Of a DNA stretch of 64,000 nucleotides, positions 1 through 10,873 are shown in pieces. Origin of the DNA: Sanderia malayensis (taxonomy: Eukaryota > Cnidaria > Scyphozoa > Semaeostomeae > Pelagiidae); contig RQOL01000531.1 of assembly GCA_013076295.1 (NCBI GenBank), positions 310,001 to 374,000 on the forward strand, read 5' to 3'. Every line of letters starts with the position of its first letter. The first letter of the stretch is position 1. The notes below the pieces were generated by a model. The model ran no database searches and had not been told where the DNA came from. It saw only the letters and a program-made list of their open reading frames with translations. A program made the position numbers and the translations under genes.

Positions 1-1
1 A

Positions 2-3000
2 TTGACTGATTTCTTCTCCGTTAAATGGAGGGCCATTGTCACTTACAAATTTAACAGGTATTCCGTGCGTTCCGAAGATTCTGTCGAGTTTTGGTATGAT
101 GCACGATGCTGATGTTGACTTTACGATCTCAACTTCAGGGAAGCGCGAATACGTGTCCACGACAGATAGTAGATATTCACCGGATGGAACAGGTCCGAAG
201 AAATCTGCCTTTACCGTGTGCCAAGGTGAAGGTGGTAGCGCTGTAGATTGCATTGGTTCCTTGTGGCTTTCTGGTCCTGTGGCTTGGCAGGCTGTACATT
301 TATCGATGAATTCTTTCGTGTATTTGTTGATGTTTGGGAACCATATTTTTTCGCGAATGAGCATTTTGGTTTTTGTCAGACCAGAATGTCCTGGTTGATG
401 GGCGAGTTTTATTGCTTTGTTGCGTAATGTTGCTGGCATCACTATGCGAGAGTTTCTGAGAATGATGTTGTCTTTGACCGTTAAGTCTTGGCGAACTGTG
501 TGTAGAATTCTCAACTCGTCTTTGTTTATTGTTGTATCTTCGATTTGATCTATTTCGTGCCATTTTTTTCTGGAAATGAAGCTTATTGCCGCTTGAAGTG
601 TAGGATCATTTTGTGTTTCTGTCTCTATTTCATCAATTGTCATAGCCTTCGGGACGGCATTGAGACTTAGAAAATTTACATATTCCTCCGCAATGGTATC
701 TTGTTCCGGACGGAATGTTGCTGGGTGACGTGACATATAATCGGCCGGGTTTTCTGCTCCTTTCCTGTATTTTACGGTGAAATCGTAATTCTGAAGTCGT
801 AACTGCCATCGTTCGATTCGTGCTGGCGGTTTTGATGCTGGGTTGTTAAAGATGACTTCTAATGCTTTATGATCTGTGATGATGTCAAAGTTTTTTGCAC
901 CGTATAGAAATAAGTGTAGTCGTTCTACTCCCCATACTAAGGCTAATGCTTCTTTTTCCGTCTGAGAGTACTTCTGTTCGACTGGTGAGAGTGATCTTGA
1001 AGCGAATGCAATAATTTTTCTATCTGATGATCCTTGCGTTGACGTTTGGGCTAATATTGCACTTAGTCCAACTGGGCTGGCGTCGCATGTTACTTCAGTG
1101 TGTTTATCGATGTCGAAGTATGCCATGACTGGTTGTGATTGTAACGTATTCTTCAATGTTTCGAAAGCTTTTTCTTGATCTTTTCCCCATTCGAATTTTG
1201 CGTTTTTATGAGTGAGCCTCCGCAGCGGTTCTGTGATAGAAGCGTAGTTTTCGATAAACTTGGAACAATACTGAGACATGCCCATCAAGCTTCTTATTTC
1301 GTGAACATTTTGTGGTGTATGTATGTCTACAAAGTCTTGAATGAGACTCGGATCTGGGCTCACTCCTTCTTTTTGGAAAACAAGTCCATAGAATTTCAGT
1401 CGTGTTTTGTTGAAACGGCATTTTTCTTTGTTTAGGGTGATTCCCTTTTCCTCAAAGCGTTGTAGAACAGCAGCGAGTGCTTTGTTGTGTTCTTCCTGAG
1501 ATTTACCCCATATGATGACGTCGTCTGACATGTTTCTTGTATTTTCGATGTCTTGAATAGTTTGAGATATTGCGTTTTGGAAAATTTCTGCAGCTGAATT
1601 TACCCCGAAACAGAGCTTCTTATAACGTCTCAAGCCTTTGTGTGTTGAAAACGTGGTGAGATTTCTGGATTCTTCTGCCAGGGTTAGCTGATGGTAACCT
1701 TGCTTCAGGTCCAGTTTTGAAAATATTGATGCACCATGCAGGTCGGTAATGAGTTCCTCTGTTGTTGGCATAGGGTGTCTAGTGCGTTCTATTGAAGTGT
1801 TTGGAAGACGCATATCAACGCATATTCTAATGTCATCGGTGTTTTTCTTTGGGGTTATCACCAAAGGACTTACCCAATTCGTCGCTCCTTCCACGTGCTC
1901 GATAATGTCATCTTTCTCTAGGCGGTCCAATTCATTTTCAACTTTTTTTCTGATGTGAAATGGTATCCGACGTTGCGGTTGAACGACTGGCTTCACATCC
2001 GGATTTGTGTGTAATTTGACCTGAAGATTTTTCAAAGTTCCTACTCCTTTGAAAACGTTGCTGTGTTTGTCTAGTAAGTGACTGACGTATTCTTCTGACT
2101 TAATGTTGGCCGCTGGGTCATGTGGGTTTGGCTTCTTTTGTTCTTCCTTTGTTTCCTTTTCTTGCACGTGATTGATGTTGATCTTGATGAGATTCAAGTT
2201 TTCAGCTGTTGTTGAGCTGAGGAGGTTCCCTTGCACTTTTTTTGCAACATGGAATTTTGCTAACGTGATTCTTTGATTCGTTTCGATTGTTTCCTCGAAT
2301 TCCCCCATCATTTCAAGAGGCGTTTTGGATCCATATGCATAAACTCGCATTTTGGACTGTTTGAGTTTAATTGGTGTCCCTGTCTTCCTGTTGATTTCGG
2401 TGAATGAGTTCTCGTCCATTATGTTGACACTAGCTCCTGTGTCCACGAGAAATAGGACTTGTTGACCTTTGATTATGAGGGGAGATTCCAGTTTCTTTGT
2501 CTTTTCCATTTTCTTTTCCATGCAATAAACGTACTCGTCAGAGCTTTCGTCTGAGCTTGTGTTTGATTCTTTAGTTGCAACTGTGTGAACCTTTTGCTCT
2601 TGTTTCTTGGCTCGTTGTTTACAGCATCGCGTGAAGTGATTTTTTCGGTTGCAGTAACTGCATGTTTTCCCCTGAGCTGGGCACGGGCCATGTTGATGTG
2701 GGAAATCAAATCCACAGTTATAACAGGTTTTCTTGGTTTGTTTTTTGTGTGTTTCCCCTCTTGGTTGAAAATTTGATTTTCTAGGTTTCGTGTACTTGGG
2801 TGCAGCAGATCTGATGTGCATTGCTTGCATGTCTGAGGTTGTGGTTGGAAAGGGGTTTTCCATTTCGTTGGCTTGTTGTTTGCTAATTTCGTTTGACTTT
2901 CCTTTCAGCAAGATGTCTTTCAGCGTGACGTCTGTTGTTTTCAAGGCGTATTTTCGCAGCGAGGAGCTGGAGCATCCTTGAATCATTTGCTGCTTAATTT

Positions 3001-3403
3001 CTTGATCCAGGTTATCTGCAGTGAACTGACACGTTTGAGCTAATTTTCGCAAGCGAGTGTGATAAGTATCAAGAGTTTCCTGGGGAAGTTGCTTCGCCTG
3101 TCGAAAGCGAAAAATCTCGAAGTCAGTGTTCTGCTTGGGAGCGAAATACTCCGTGAGCGCTGTGACTGCTCTATCAAATTCGTCATCTCTGCCAGTGTTG
3201 GGAAGCGTGTCAAAGATTTCTTGTACCTCGAATCCTGCTTGGTACAGTAGTAATGCTCTCTGTTGGGTCTTGTTTGTTATGTTTGCCGCTTTGATGAATG
3301 TATGAAAGCGTTTGATCCAGCTTTTCCAGCGAGTTCCTAGGTTACTTGGGTCACTGTGAGGATCGAAGCTTGGAAGCGGTGTCAAATCTAGTTTTGCAGC
3401 CAT
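2..3403 (-). CDS. Ty3/Gypsy gag-pol polyprotein, 5' 1134 codons (runs off window edge)
   Basis: A single open frame runs from ATG at 3403 to the left edge. I checked every codon and found no stop. Domains in order: gag; a nucleocapsid-like Cys/His region with a CX2CX4HX4C knuckle (around 2610-2720); aspartic protease with DTGA (near residue 319); reverse transcriptase with an SDD catalytic box (near residue 625); RNase H with CDAS (near residue 773); integrase HHCC zinc region ending in CTACQA; and two integrase core aspartates (ADFFGP and SDNGPP). The third catalytic residue lies beyond the edge. Gag and pol share one frame with no shift. It copies a genomic RNA and integrates the cDNA. The lack of any lesion over 3.4 kb suggests recent insertion. 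Expected at the missing end: integrase C-terminus, polypurine tract and 3' LTR. Confidence 0.93.
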   Translation of the reverse strand, partial: MAAKLDLTPLPSFDPHSDPSNLGTRWKSWIKRFHTFIKAANITNKTQQRALLLYQAGFEVQEIFDTLPNTGRDDEFDRAVTALTEYFAPKQNTDFEIFRFRQAKQLPQETLDTYHTRLRKLAQTCQFTADNLDQEIKQQMIQGCSSSSLRKYALKTTDVTLKDILLKGKSNEISKQQANEMENPFPTTTSDMQAMHIRSAAPKYTKPRKSNFQPRGETHKKQTKKTCYNCGFDFPHQHGPCPAQGKTCSYCNRKNHFTRCCKQRAKKQEQKVHTVATKESNTSSDESSDEYVYCMEKKMEKTKKLESPLIIKGQQVLFLVDTGASVNIMDENSFTEINRKTGTPIKLKQSKMRVYAYGSKTPLEMMGEFEETIETNQRITLAKFHVAKKVQGNLLSSTTAENLNLIKININHVQEKETKEEQKKPNPHDPAANIKSEEYVSHLLDKHSNVFKGVGTLKNLQVKLHTNPDVKPVVQPQRRIPFHIRKKVENELDRLEKDDIIEHVEGATNWVSPLVITPKKNTDDIRICVDMRLPNTSIERTRHPMPTTEELITDLHGASIFSKLDLKQGYHQLTLAEESRNLTTFSTHKGLRRYKKLCFGVNSAAEIFQNAISQTIQDIENTRNMSDDVIIWGKSQEEHNKALAAVLQRFEEKGITLNKEKCRFNKTRLKFYGLVFQKEGVSPDPSLIQDFVDIHTPQNVHEIRSLMGMSQYCSKFIENYASITEPLRRLTHKNAKFEWGKDQEKAFETLKNTLQSQPVMAYFDIDKHTEVTCDASPVGLSAILAQTSTQGSSDRKIIAFASRSLSPVEQKYSQTEKEALALVWGVERLHLFLYGAKNFDIITDHKALEVIFNNPASKPPARIERWQLRLQNYDFTVKYRKGAENPADYMSRHPATFRPEQDTIAEEYVNFLSLNAVPKAMTIDEIETETQNDPTLQAAISFISRKKWHEIDQIEDTTINKDELRILHTVRQDLTVKDNIILRNSRIVMPATLRNKAIKLAHQPGHSGLTKTKMLIREKIWFPNINKYTKEFIDKCTACQATGPESHKEPMQSTALPPSPWHTVKADFFGPVPSGEYLLSVVDTYSRFPEVEIVKSTSASCIIPKLDRIFGTHGIPVKFVSDNGPPFNGEEISQ

Positions 3404-3433
3404 TTTCCGGGTTTCCTTCGTTATCTAGAAGTT

Positions 3434-3544
3434 TTTTTCACTTTTTCCTCGTCGCCAATTTGTTGTGTTTAGAGCATATCAGAGTCAGACAGAGACGCAT
3501 GTGAGTTTCATGAACATAACCAATTGAATGAATGACTTTTACAA
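3434..3544 (-). repeat. Probable 5' LTR end and primer-binding site of the minus-strand Gypsy
   Basis: Read on the minus strand, a TG...CA segment (about 3544 down to 3458) is followed by AATTGGCGACGAGG, then about 45 bases to the gag ATG. A similar TTGACGACAAGCG precedes the gag ATG of the Gypsy at 9.4 kb, which supports a primer-binding site. The LTR length is a guess, because the partner LTR lies outside the window. Confidence 0.45.
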
Positions 3545-4547
3545 GTCAGTAGATAAAACAATAAAAGTCCATAGGGAGTCCATAGCAAAAGGTAAAAGCT
3601 GCTGTGAAAGAGCTACAACGAGAAGGTATCATAGAACCGGTTCCAGAAGACTCGCCTGCGCAATGGGTGTCTCCAATTGTCGCTGTGCCGAAAAAGGATG
3701 ACACAGTACGTCTCTGCGTGGACATGAGGATGCCGAACAAGGCAATAAAACGTGTACGGTACCCGATACCCACCGTGAACGATATTAGCGTGGAACTGAA
3801 TGGTGCTAAATATTTTAGCAAGCTTGATTTAGCACAAGCGTACCACCAATTGCCTTTGCACGAGGATAGTCGCTACATTACAACGTTCAACACACACGTG
3901 GGATTATTTCGCTACACACGACTCAATTATGGTACAAATGCTGCCATGGAGATTTTTCAACATATCTTACAACAAAATTTACAAGGTATATCCGGTGTTA
4001 TCAACCTAGCTGATGATATATTTGTCTTTGCGAAAACACGTGACGAGCATGATGCCGCTTTACAAAAATGTCTAGAGCGACTACAGGACAGAGGTCTTAC
4101 GCTTAATCCGAAAAAATGCAAATTTTTGCAATCATCTATCAGTTTCTTTGGTCAGATCTTTTCGCAACAAAGGACAAGACCAGACCCAAAGCGCGTGGAA
4201 GATTTAGAAAACGCTTCAGTACCCGTTAACGCCAAAGACGTCCGTAGTTTGCTAGGTATGGCAAATTACAGCGCTAAATATATTCCGAATTATGCAACGC
4301 TCACCGCTCCTCTACGTGAGCTGACAAAGAAAAATTTAATTTTCGCATGGAAAACTGAACACCAAGAAGCTTTCGAAAAGTTGAAAAAAGCTCTCAGCCA
4401 AGCACCAGCGATGGGTTATTTTGATGTGAACAGAGACACATTCGTCACAGTCGATGCCAGTCCTGTAGGCATCTCAGCAATCTTAACACAATCGGACAAA
4501 GATTCAAACGAATACACAGTGATTGCGTATGCCAGCCGAGCTCTTTC

Positions 4548-5007
4548 CATAGAGATAGGATATAAGATAATCTAGAGTGCTAACGGCCGATACTCCCTCT
4601 GTGTAGCGGGTGAAGCAAAAATTTCTAGCCAGCCACCCTCCAGCAAAATGGCGGACAAAACTCCACAGCTAGAACTTCACATTTTGAAGTCAAAGTGCAT
4701 TGATACTTTCAATTAAAAACCTCAAAAAAACACTCTAATCTTTAAAATATTATGTTATATTCATTATACTGAAAGTTCGTGGTTGTGTTTAAAATATTAT
4801 TACAATTTACAAACTTTAATGTAATTTGCAATGGCACGAATTGTTAGGCCCAAATATCTCTTGGAGGGTGAACTTTTGTATCCCTGTGCTCAAACACAGG
4901 GTTTCGATGTATCAAGTGGTAAAAAAATGGCCGCCATTGGAGGATTTTTGGCGTCTGGAGGATGAGCCTCGTTCGCACTCTAGATTATCTTATATTCTAT
5001 CTCTATG
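4548..5007. mobile_element. Short TIR element (about 460 bp), copy 1 of the CATAGAGATAGG family
   Basis: The ends are CATAGAGATAGGATATAAGA on the left and its imperfect reverse complement ending CTATCTCTATG on the right. It is flanked by GCTCTTTC (4540-4547) and GCCCTTTC (5008-5015), an 8-bp target duplication with one mismatch. Its inside differs from the two longer family members. Eight-bp duplications fit the hAT group. It has no coding capacity, so it would be non-autonomous. Confidence 0.8.
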
Positions 5008-5015
5008 GCCCTTTC

Positions 5016-6597
5016 CATAGAGATAGGATATATACTAAACTAGAGTGCGAACGAGGCTCCGGAAAGGTGACCCTTTTCGGCCATCTTGTTGACGGGAGTT
5101 TTTGACGGGTAAAAGTACTGACTTCAATGCGTATATGCCTATCACATTGGCAAAAACATGGATTTTTAGTATGATCCAGTAAAATTTAAAGACTGAGAAG
5201 CAACGAATGGTAAAGGAGAGACCTTTTCACACATTTTAACGTCTGGACATCGTGGAAGGTACAGTATTTTTTGTTTTATTTTAGTATGTAAGCTTAGAAG
5301 TAGTGGAGCGGCATGGAGGGCCCTCCCTGTCCCATAAAAACAGAAGAGACATAAAACATACACATAACAATTTTTATTAATGAACATTGGAACAGGGCAA
5401 TTTTAACATACATAATGAATTGGTTTGGTAAAATAAATCTTTTCATTATTTCATACAACCGAGAACCGACCACCCCTCCTTGTTTTCTTTTTGAGAATCG
5501 CCCTGTTGTTGCATGTTGCTGCATTTGTATCTATCATATCATTCATAGCATAGAAATAAATGCTATTGACAGCTTCTAAGACCTGTTTTGCATGCTCGAT
5601 ATTACTACAACAAGGTCGATATTCGGATTTTTTTTTCAGTATCAGCAAATTAAACTTTAGTTGTTATGATTTATTTTAGGCCCGGCGCCTTCTGGAGCAA
5701 GGAGCGCCACCGCAGAGACCAGAAAGGCTTGTTTATATCGAGGAAATTACAGTAAAAACAACTGAAGTACGGTCGAAAAATGCGAGTTCTTCGCATCACG
5801 CATGGTATGAAAATAAGCAGATAAAGAACTGAGAATTGCTCAGAATGGTAAACTGGATAGCAATACATTGCTGTTATGAAGGCTGCCTGTATGTGTGGAG
5901 AGCCGGAGCGGGAGGCGGGACATGAAGGACGGGATCAACAACTTAAAGCGTGGAAACATCCAGACAAAGTTAAAATAACGCAAATTTTAGTTCAAAAATA
6001 GGACACAAATCATATTTTTATTGTATTGTGTTGATTTTTTTTCATTTTATTTCAAATATTTTTACAAAACGGATTTCTCTTTGTATTTTTCAATTGTCTT
6101 CATATCATTTGATAGATTGGCCTAAGATCCTAAAAAAGCCTGTTGCTCTGTTCATTCTTGTTAGATTTTTGTCATTCTTGCTTCAGATCAATATAAAAAT
6201 AGATTATTTTGTTCACCACCCCAATACGTTGTTATTTGTATGAGGAAAAATCAGAAAACTAAGAAACAATTTTGGCCTACGAAAAAAGTCAAGAGATTTT
6301 CAAGTACTTACAAATTGACAAAATGTAGACATTTGCAGTATTTGACAGAAATTTTAATACCATAGACAGGTTTCCACATACATACTTATTTAGAAACTGG
6401 TAAAAACTTTGGAATTTCGTTTTCGAATCACGCTATAAGCTTTAAATTTAAACTTTAGGTGAGTTCCAGACATTGCCGTGCCTTGAATATTTTCGCAACT
6501 TCTCCCGTCAACAAGATGGCGCACAAAGTTTCAGCCTCGCTATGACCGAAACAATAGGAGTTAGCTCTCTAGTTTAGTATATATCCTATCTCTATGG
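5016..6597. mobile_element. Long TIR element (about 1.58 kb), copy 2 of the CATAGAGATAGG family
   Basis: The ends are CATAGAGATAGGATATATAC and its complement ending CCTATCTCTATG. It is flanked by GCCCTTTC on both sides (5008-5015 and 6598-6605). A sub-terminal inverted repeat around GCCATCTTGTTGACGGGAG lies near 5080-5099 and again, inverted, near 6505-6525. It is nearly identical by eye to 40220-41788. It contains no transposase-like frame; the small frames inside lack known motifs. It is probably a hAT-type MITE. Confidence 0.85.
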
Positions 6598-8297
6598 GCC
6601 CTTTCAGATGTCGAAAAACGATACTCACAAACGGAAAAGGAAGCCCTGAGCATTATATGGGGTGTCGAACATTTTCATTTATTTCTATACGGTCACGAAT
6701 TTACGCTCATCACCGATCACAAACCGCTCGAGGTTATATATGGTAGTGCAACGTCTAAGCCATCCGCACGCATTGAACGCTGGGTGCTCAGATTACAACC
6801 ATATGCATTCAACATCCAGTACCGCCGTGGTAGTGAAAACGCAGCCGACTACTTATCACGCCATCCGTTCAGAAAAGGCGAAAAACAACAAGAGAAGTTT
6901 GCAGAGGAATACGTAAACTTTATAACGCAACATTATGTGCCGAAAGCTATGACAGTACAGGAAATAGCACGTGAAACGAAAGCAGACACCACGTTACAAC
7001 GATTGCAAGTCGCAATACGCTTAAACATGTGGGAGGCTGATTGTTTAAAACCGTACAGGCCTATCAAAGACGAGTTGACAGTCGGAGCGCTGGGAGTAAT
7101 ACTCCGCGGCACAAGAATTATTATACCGTCATCACTACAGCAACGAGCAGTAGATATCGCCCATGAAAATCATCAAGGTCTTTCCAAGACCAAGGCATTG
7201 CTACGCGAGAAAACATGGTTTCCCGGCATCGATGAACTTGCGCAACAGACACTGCAATCTTGTCTTGCATGCCAAGCAGTCGGAAATCAACCACCACCGG
7301 AGCCATTACATCTACAGGACATGCCTAAAGGACCCTGGGAGAAAATTCATATCGACTTCTATGGACCGTTACCGTCAGGGGACTACCTGCTTGTCGTGAT
7401 AGATCGCTATTCTCGGTTTCCCGAAGTCGAGATCGTACAAAGCACCAAAGCGTCTGTTGTAATTCCAAAGTTGGATAAAATCTTTTCAGTACACGGACTG
7501 CCGGACACTGTAAAAACAGACAATGGACCACCATTTTCGGGACATGATTTTCACAGATACCTTTCAACTCTCGGTATCAAGCATGAACTTTCTACACCGT
7601 GTTGGCCGCAGGCAAACGGGGAGGTGGAACAATTCAACCAGCCGTTGGGAAAAGCTTTACGTACAGCAGTTACAGAAGGGAAAGTTTGGAAGCAAGAACT
7701 TTATCGATTTTTGCTCCAATACCGCACGACGCCGCACAGTACTACGAAAGTAGCACCATGCGAACTGCTATTCAACCGATCTGTACGCGGTAAACTGCCT
7801 TCTCTCGAAAAGAAACGTGTTCTGAACAAGCACAAAGAAGCTCGTGAAAACGAACAAAAAAGTCAGACATATCAGAAAGATTACGCGGATAGACGACGAC
7901 ACGCGAAGGAGAGTTCGATAACTATTGGTGATTCAGTTCTGGTGAAGCAGATGAAGAAAAACAAGTTGACATCAAGATTTAACAAAACTCCGTATATCGT
8001 CATAGAGCGGAAAGGCACTCAAGTAACCGCTGAAAATGCAACTCATCAAATCACCCGAAATGTCTCACACTTCAAAAAAGTGAACATACCTACAACACAC
8101 GAAATATCTGATAGTGATTCTGATACTGAACACGAAATCGATTACGAACACAACGCAGAACACAAACACGGAAATAATCGAGAACATGACAACGCTGGAA
8201 ATGCAAGACCGATAAGAGCACGTGGAGCACCGATACGGTTTGGAGATCCGATACCATCCGATGTATTATAAACGAACTCACCCTCAGCAGAATATTT

Positions 8298-8309
8298 GAA
8301 AAAGGGGAG
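8298..8309 (+). promoter_or_regulatory. Polypurine tract; 3' LTR start at 8310
   Basis: GAAAAAGGGGAG follows the pol stop by 26 bases and is followed by TGATGTAATAAAG, a good TG start for a 3' LTR. In Gypsy elements this tract primes plus-strand DNA synthesis. The LTR end cannot be fixed because the 5' LTR is missing; it may reach about 8.7 kb. Confidence 0.6.
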
Positions 8310-8740
8310 TGATGTAATAAAGAAGACTTTATATTCAATTGTTAGTTAGTTTTGGACGCTGCGGAGGACAGTAATTGTTATTGTTATATTTAGTGAGTAG
8401 AGGATTGTGGGATAGGATATGACATGTGCGTTTGGTTCTTATAAAAAATGGCCATGTGTTAATTCTCTCTTCGACTTTCCTTACATATTCTTTGTCCCGA
8501 CCTTCAAGAATATAACAGTTTTGTTCACTATATTGTTGTAATCGTTAATTTAGTCTAGGCCAGTAGTACATTAGTTGATTTTCCATTTTCATTTATTTTG
8601 TATTGCAGATCGAATTCTATTATAAATACGATTTGATTATTGGGATGTCTCTGAAGTGAGTTCTGCCCGAACCACCAACAAATAGAAAAACTGAGAAATA
8701 TCTACTACACTTCCCTTCGTTATAGCTTGCAAACTATACG

Positions 8741-9130
8741 TCAGATTTTAAATGTTTTCAGATCCGAATTCGGCGAAGGAAGTTCCGTTGACGATGAAAA
8801 CGCTCGACCATGCCGTTTGCACAAAGATGATAGGCGGTTGTGAAGGTTCATTTGATGCCGAGGAGATTCGCAAGGTGGTTGAAAAGGGATGATTCGAACT
8901 GCGATCCGCGATCCGTTGTAATCGTAGATAGTACGCCAAAACGGAGATCTGTCGTGTAACAAACGCAGGTGCGACAGTGTCAGTAGAAATATCGGCAATA
9001 GAAATGGCCTTTGGCCAACAAGTAAATCGATCAATGCAGGTCAAAAATACTTAAAACCATGGGAAGGAGGAAGAGGGCCAACGATGTCAATGTGAACATC
9101 ACTGAAGCGCCTGCGTCCAGAGATGAAAAT
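8741..9130 (-). pseudogene. Decayed Ty3/Gypsy integrase fragment
   Basis: Minus-strand translation in shifting frames recalls integrase core sequence: CIDRFTCWPKA with an ISTDTVAPAFV helix, then a region like TAYHxxANGMVERFHRQ. At least one frameshift and a stop separate the parts. It belongs to a different Gypsy lineage from its neighbours, and is similar in type to the relic at 15.2-16.1 kb. Confidence 0.7.
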
Positions 9131-9202
9131 GTACCAAATTGAGCAGCAATGTGGGGTTGAACTTTTGACTTCTGGCATGTGATGCGGTAACGAGTCTAGT
9201 AG

Positions 9203-9262
9203 TGGAGTAGGCTCCAGACCCGGCCCCCTAAGGAATATAGATTACACATGTTGAATTATTGG
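9203..9262 (+). repeat. 5' LTR segment of the third Gypsy
   Basis: GGAGTAGGCTCC through ACACATGTTGAATTATTGG is repeated at 13348-13404, on the other side of the Gypsy coding remains. The LTR probably continues to about 9355, where a PBS-like TTGACGACAAGCG precedes the gag ATG at 9392. Confidence 0.7.
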
Positions 9263-9391
9263 TTATCATTGATTTACTTGCTGAATACACGATCGTTTAC
9301 TCTCAGTCTTCCACCTTGTTTAGCTTATACGTTCATCGAAATCAAAGGAAAATTATATTGACGACAAGCGTAAAAAAAGTAGGAAGCAAAT

Positions 9392-10097
9392 ATGTCGCAG
9401 GCTAATTCTCCTCAACCTGTCCCTGAGTTCAATCCAGACAGTGGAGATGTGGGTGCAAGTCTCGTAATTTTGTGTAAGAAATGGCTTGCCGACTTTGAAT
9501 TGTTTACTGTCGCTGCTGGAATCACAGACAAGACTCGAAAAATATTCTCGAAACTCGATCTATCTCAAGCCCACCATCAGGTAGAGTTGCATGAGGACAG
9601 TCGATACATAACGACCTTTAGCACACACGTAGGACTGTTCGCTATAAAAGACTGAATTATGGCACTAACGCTGCCGCAGAAATCTTTCAGAATGCCCTAT
9701 AGACTGCCCTCGCAGGAATTCCAGGCGTTTGCAATATAACCGATAACATTATTGTATTTTGTGACAACCGTCAAGAGCACGACAAGGCACTCAGTCAATG
9801 TCTCCAAAGGCTATCAGAAAAAGGTCTCCCCTTGAATGAATCCAAATGCAAGTTTTTATCTACATCATTTTCATTCCTTGGGCAGATCTTCTCAGCTACT
9901 GTTACACGACCAGACCCTAAGCACATTTTAAACCTTCAACACGCACAAGTACCCACCAATGTGCATGAAGTACGAAGTTCTCTGGGAATGACAAATTATA
10001 ACTCCAAATACATTCCAGATTATGCAACCATGACGGCTCCATTGAGAGAACTGACGAAGAAAAATGCTCGTTTTCAATGGACAGCTGAACACGAGTA
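9392..10097 (+). pseudogene. Third Ty3/Gypsy: gag start fused by deletion to reverse transcriptase
   Basis: The frame starts with about 50 residues of gag (MSQANSPQPVPEFNPDSG...) and passes directly into RT (IFSKLDLSQAHHQ), so the rest of gag, the protease and the RT N-terminus have been deleted. A frameshift follows near 9645. Later RT sequence (LGQIFS, LGMTNYNSKYIPDYATMTAPLREL) is readable to 10097. The catalytic box is degenerate (ITDN instead of xxDD). At 10096-10097 a TA dinucleotide is occupied by the first CATTAATCC element. The rest of this Gypsy appears inverted at 10874-12205, then in normal orientation from 12639. Confidence 0.85.
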
Positions 10098-10873
10098 CAT
10101 TAATCCCCAAAAATTTCGGACGGTTTAATTTCGGACGTTTAATTTTCGGACAGAAATTTTCGGACTGAATAATCCTGATTTCGGACAATTTCGGACAAGA
10201 ACTTCGGACAAAATGTAAATAGACTCGAAGGACTTTCGGATAGTATCTTCAACGTTCATAACACAACATAACAATGAGATCTTCAACAAAACACACAATA
10301 CTAATGATTGAGTACATGAATACAGTTCTAGTTTGTATCGAAATCAAGGAAAGTCGATAATGAAACTGGGGAATTTTCAGATGAACAATTTCCAAACACA
10401 AAAGGAAATGAATCAGAGAACTTAGAGGAAGCTGAGCTGCTGCTAATCATGCTTGATGATGATCATATTGCGGAGGATCAATCAAGCTAGTCAAATGATG
10501 AGAAGAATCCTGCTATATACGTATTGGATGCCCTGAAGAAAACGTTGGCTCTTTTATAGAGTTTTCTGTTTGACTACACATGGCATGCATTTTTAATTGA
10601 TGGCTAACAAAGACAAGTATTTTCACACTTGCTTACCTTTTCTATTGCGTTTCTACCTGTACAAGACATTGCAGTCACTTTCAACTTTTTGCTTGGTCAA
10701 GAAAACATATCGGAAGTATAAAGAAATATACTTCGCAACTTTTATATTTAGTTTATTGGCAGTAAAATTTTCGGACGGTAAAATTTTCGGATGCTAAAAA
10801 TTTCGGACGGTTAAATTTTCGGACTGTATATTTGTCCGAAAATTAAACCGTCCGAAATTTTTCGGGATTAATG
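10098..10873 (+). mobile_element. TA-flanked TIR element with TTCGGAC repeats, long copy (776 bp)
   Basis: The TIRs begin CATTAATCCCCAAAAATTTC and end with the near-complement. TA lies on both sides (10096-10097, 10874-10875). The termini are packed with TTCGGAC/GTCCGAA heptamers. There is no transposase frame. TA duplication fits the Tc1/mariner group, so this is probably a non-autonomous member. Confidence 0.85.

Larger units (their letters stand above)
3586..8271 (+). pseudogene. Ty3/Gypsy pol, 5'-truncated and split by two inserted elements
   Basis: The open frame begins after a stop at 3583-3585, just before the RT domain (WVSPIVAVPKK, CVDMRMPN, then the LADD catalytic box near 4010), and continues into RNase H (VDASPVG). 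At 4547 it is cut by two TIR elements. It resumes at 6606 with the rest of RNase H (TEKEAL, ITDHKPLE). It then reads through the integrase zinc region (H-x3-H ... CLACQA, about 7164-7275), core residues D (IDFYGP), D (TDNGPP) and E (ANGEVEQ), and a basic/acidic tail ending at TAA 8271. Apart from the inserts and one duplicated target the frame is unbroken, so the copy was intact from RT onward when it was hit. Gag and protease are missing on the left, where the minus-strand Gypsy abuts. Confidence 0.9.

Noticed and set aside
8869..8915. Short GATTCGAACTGC stretch resembling a tRNA T-arm.
   Set aside because: No acceptor or anticodon stem can be folded around it; it lies in a decayed integrase.
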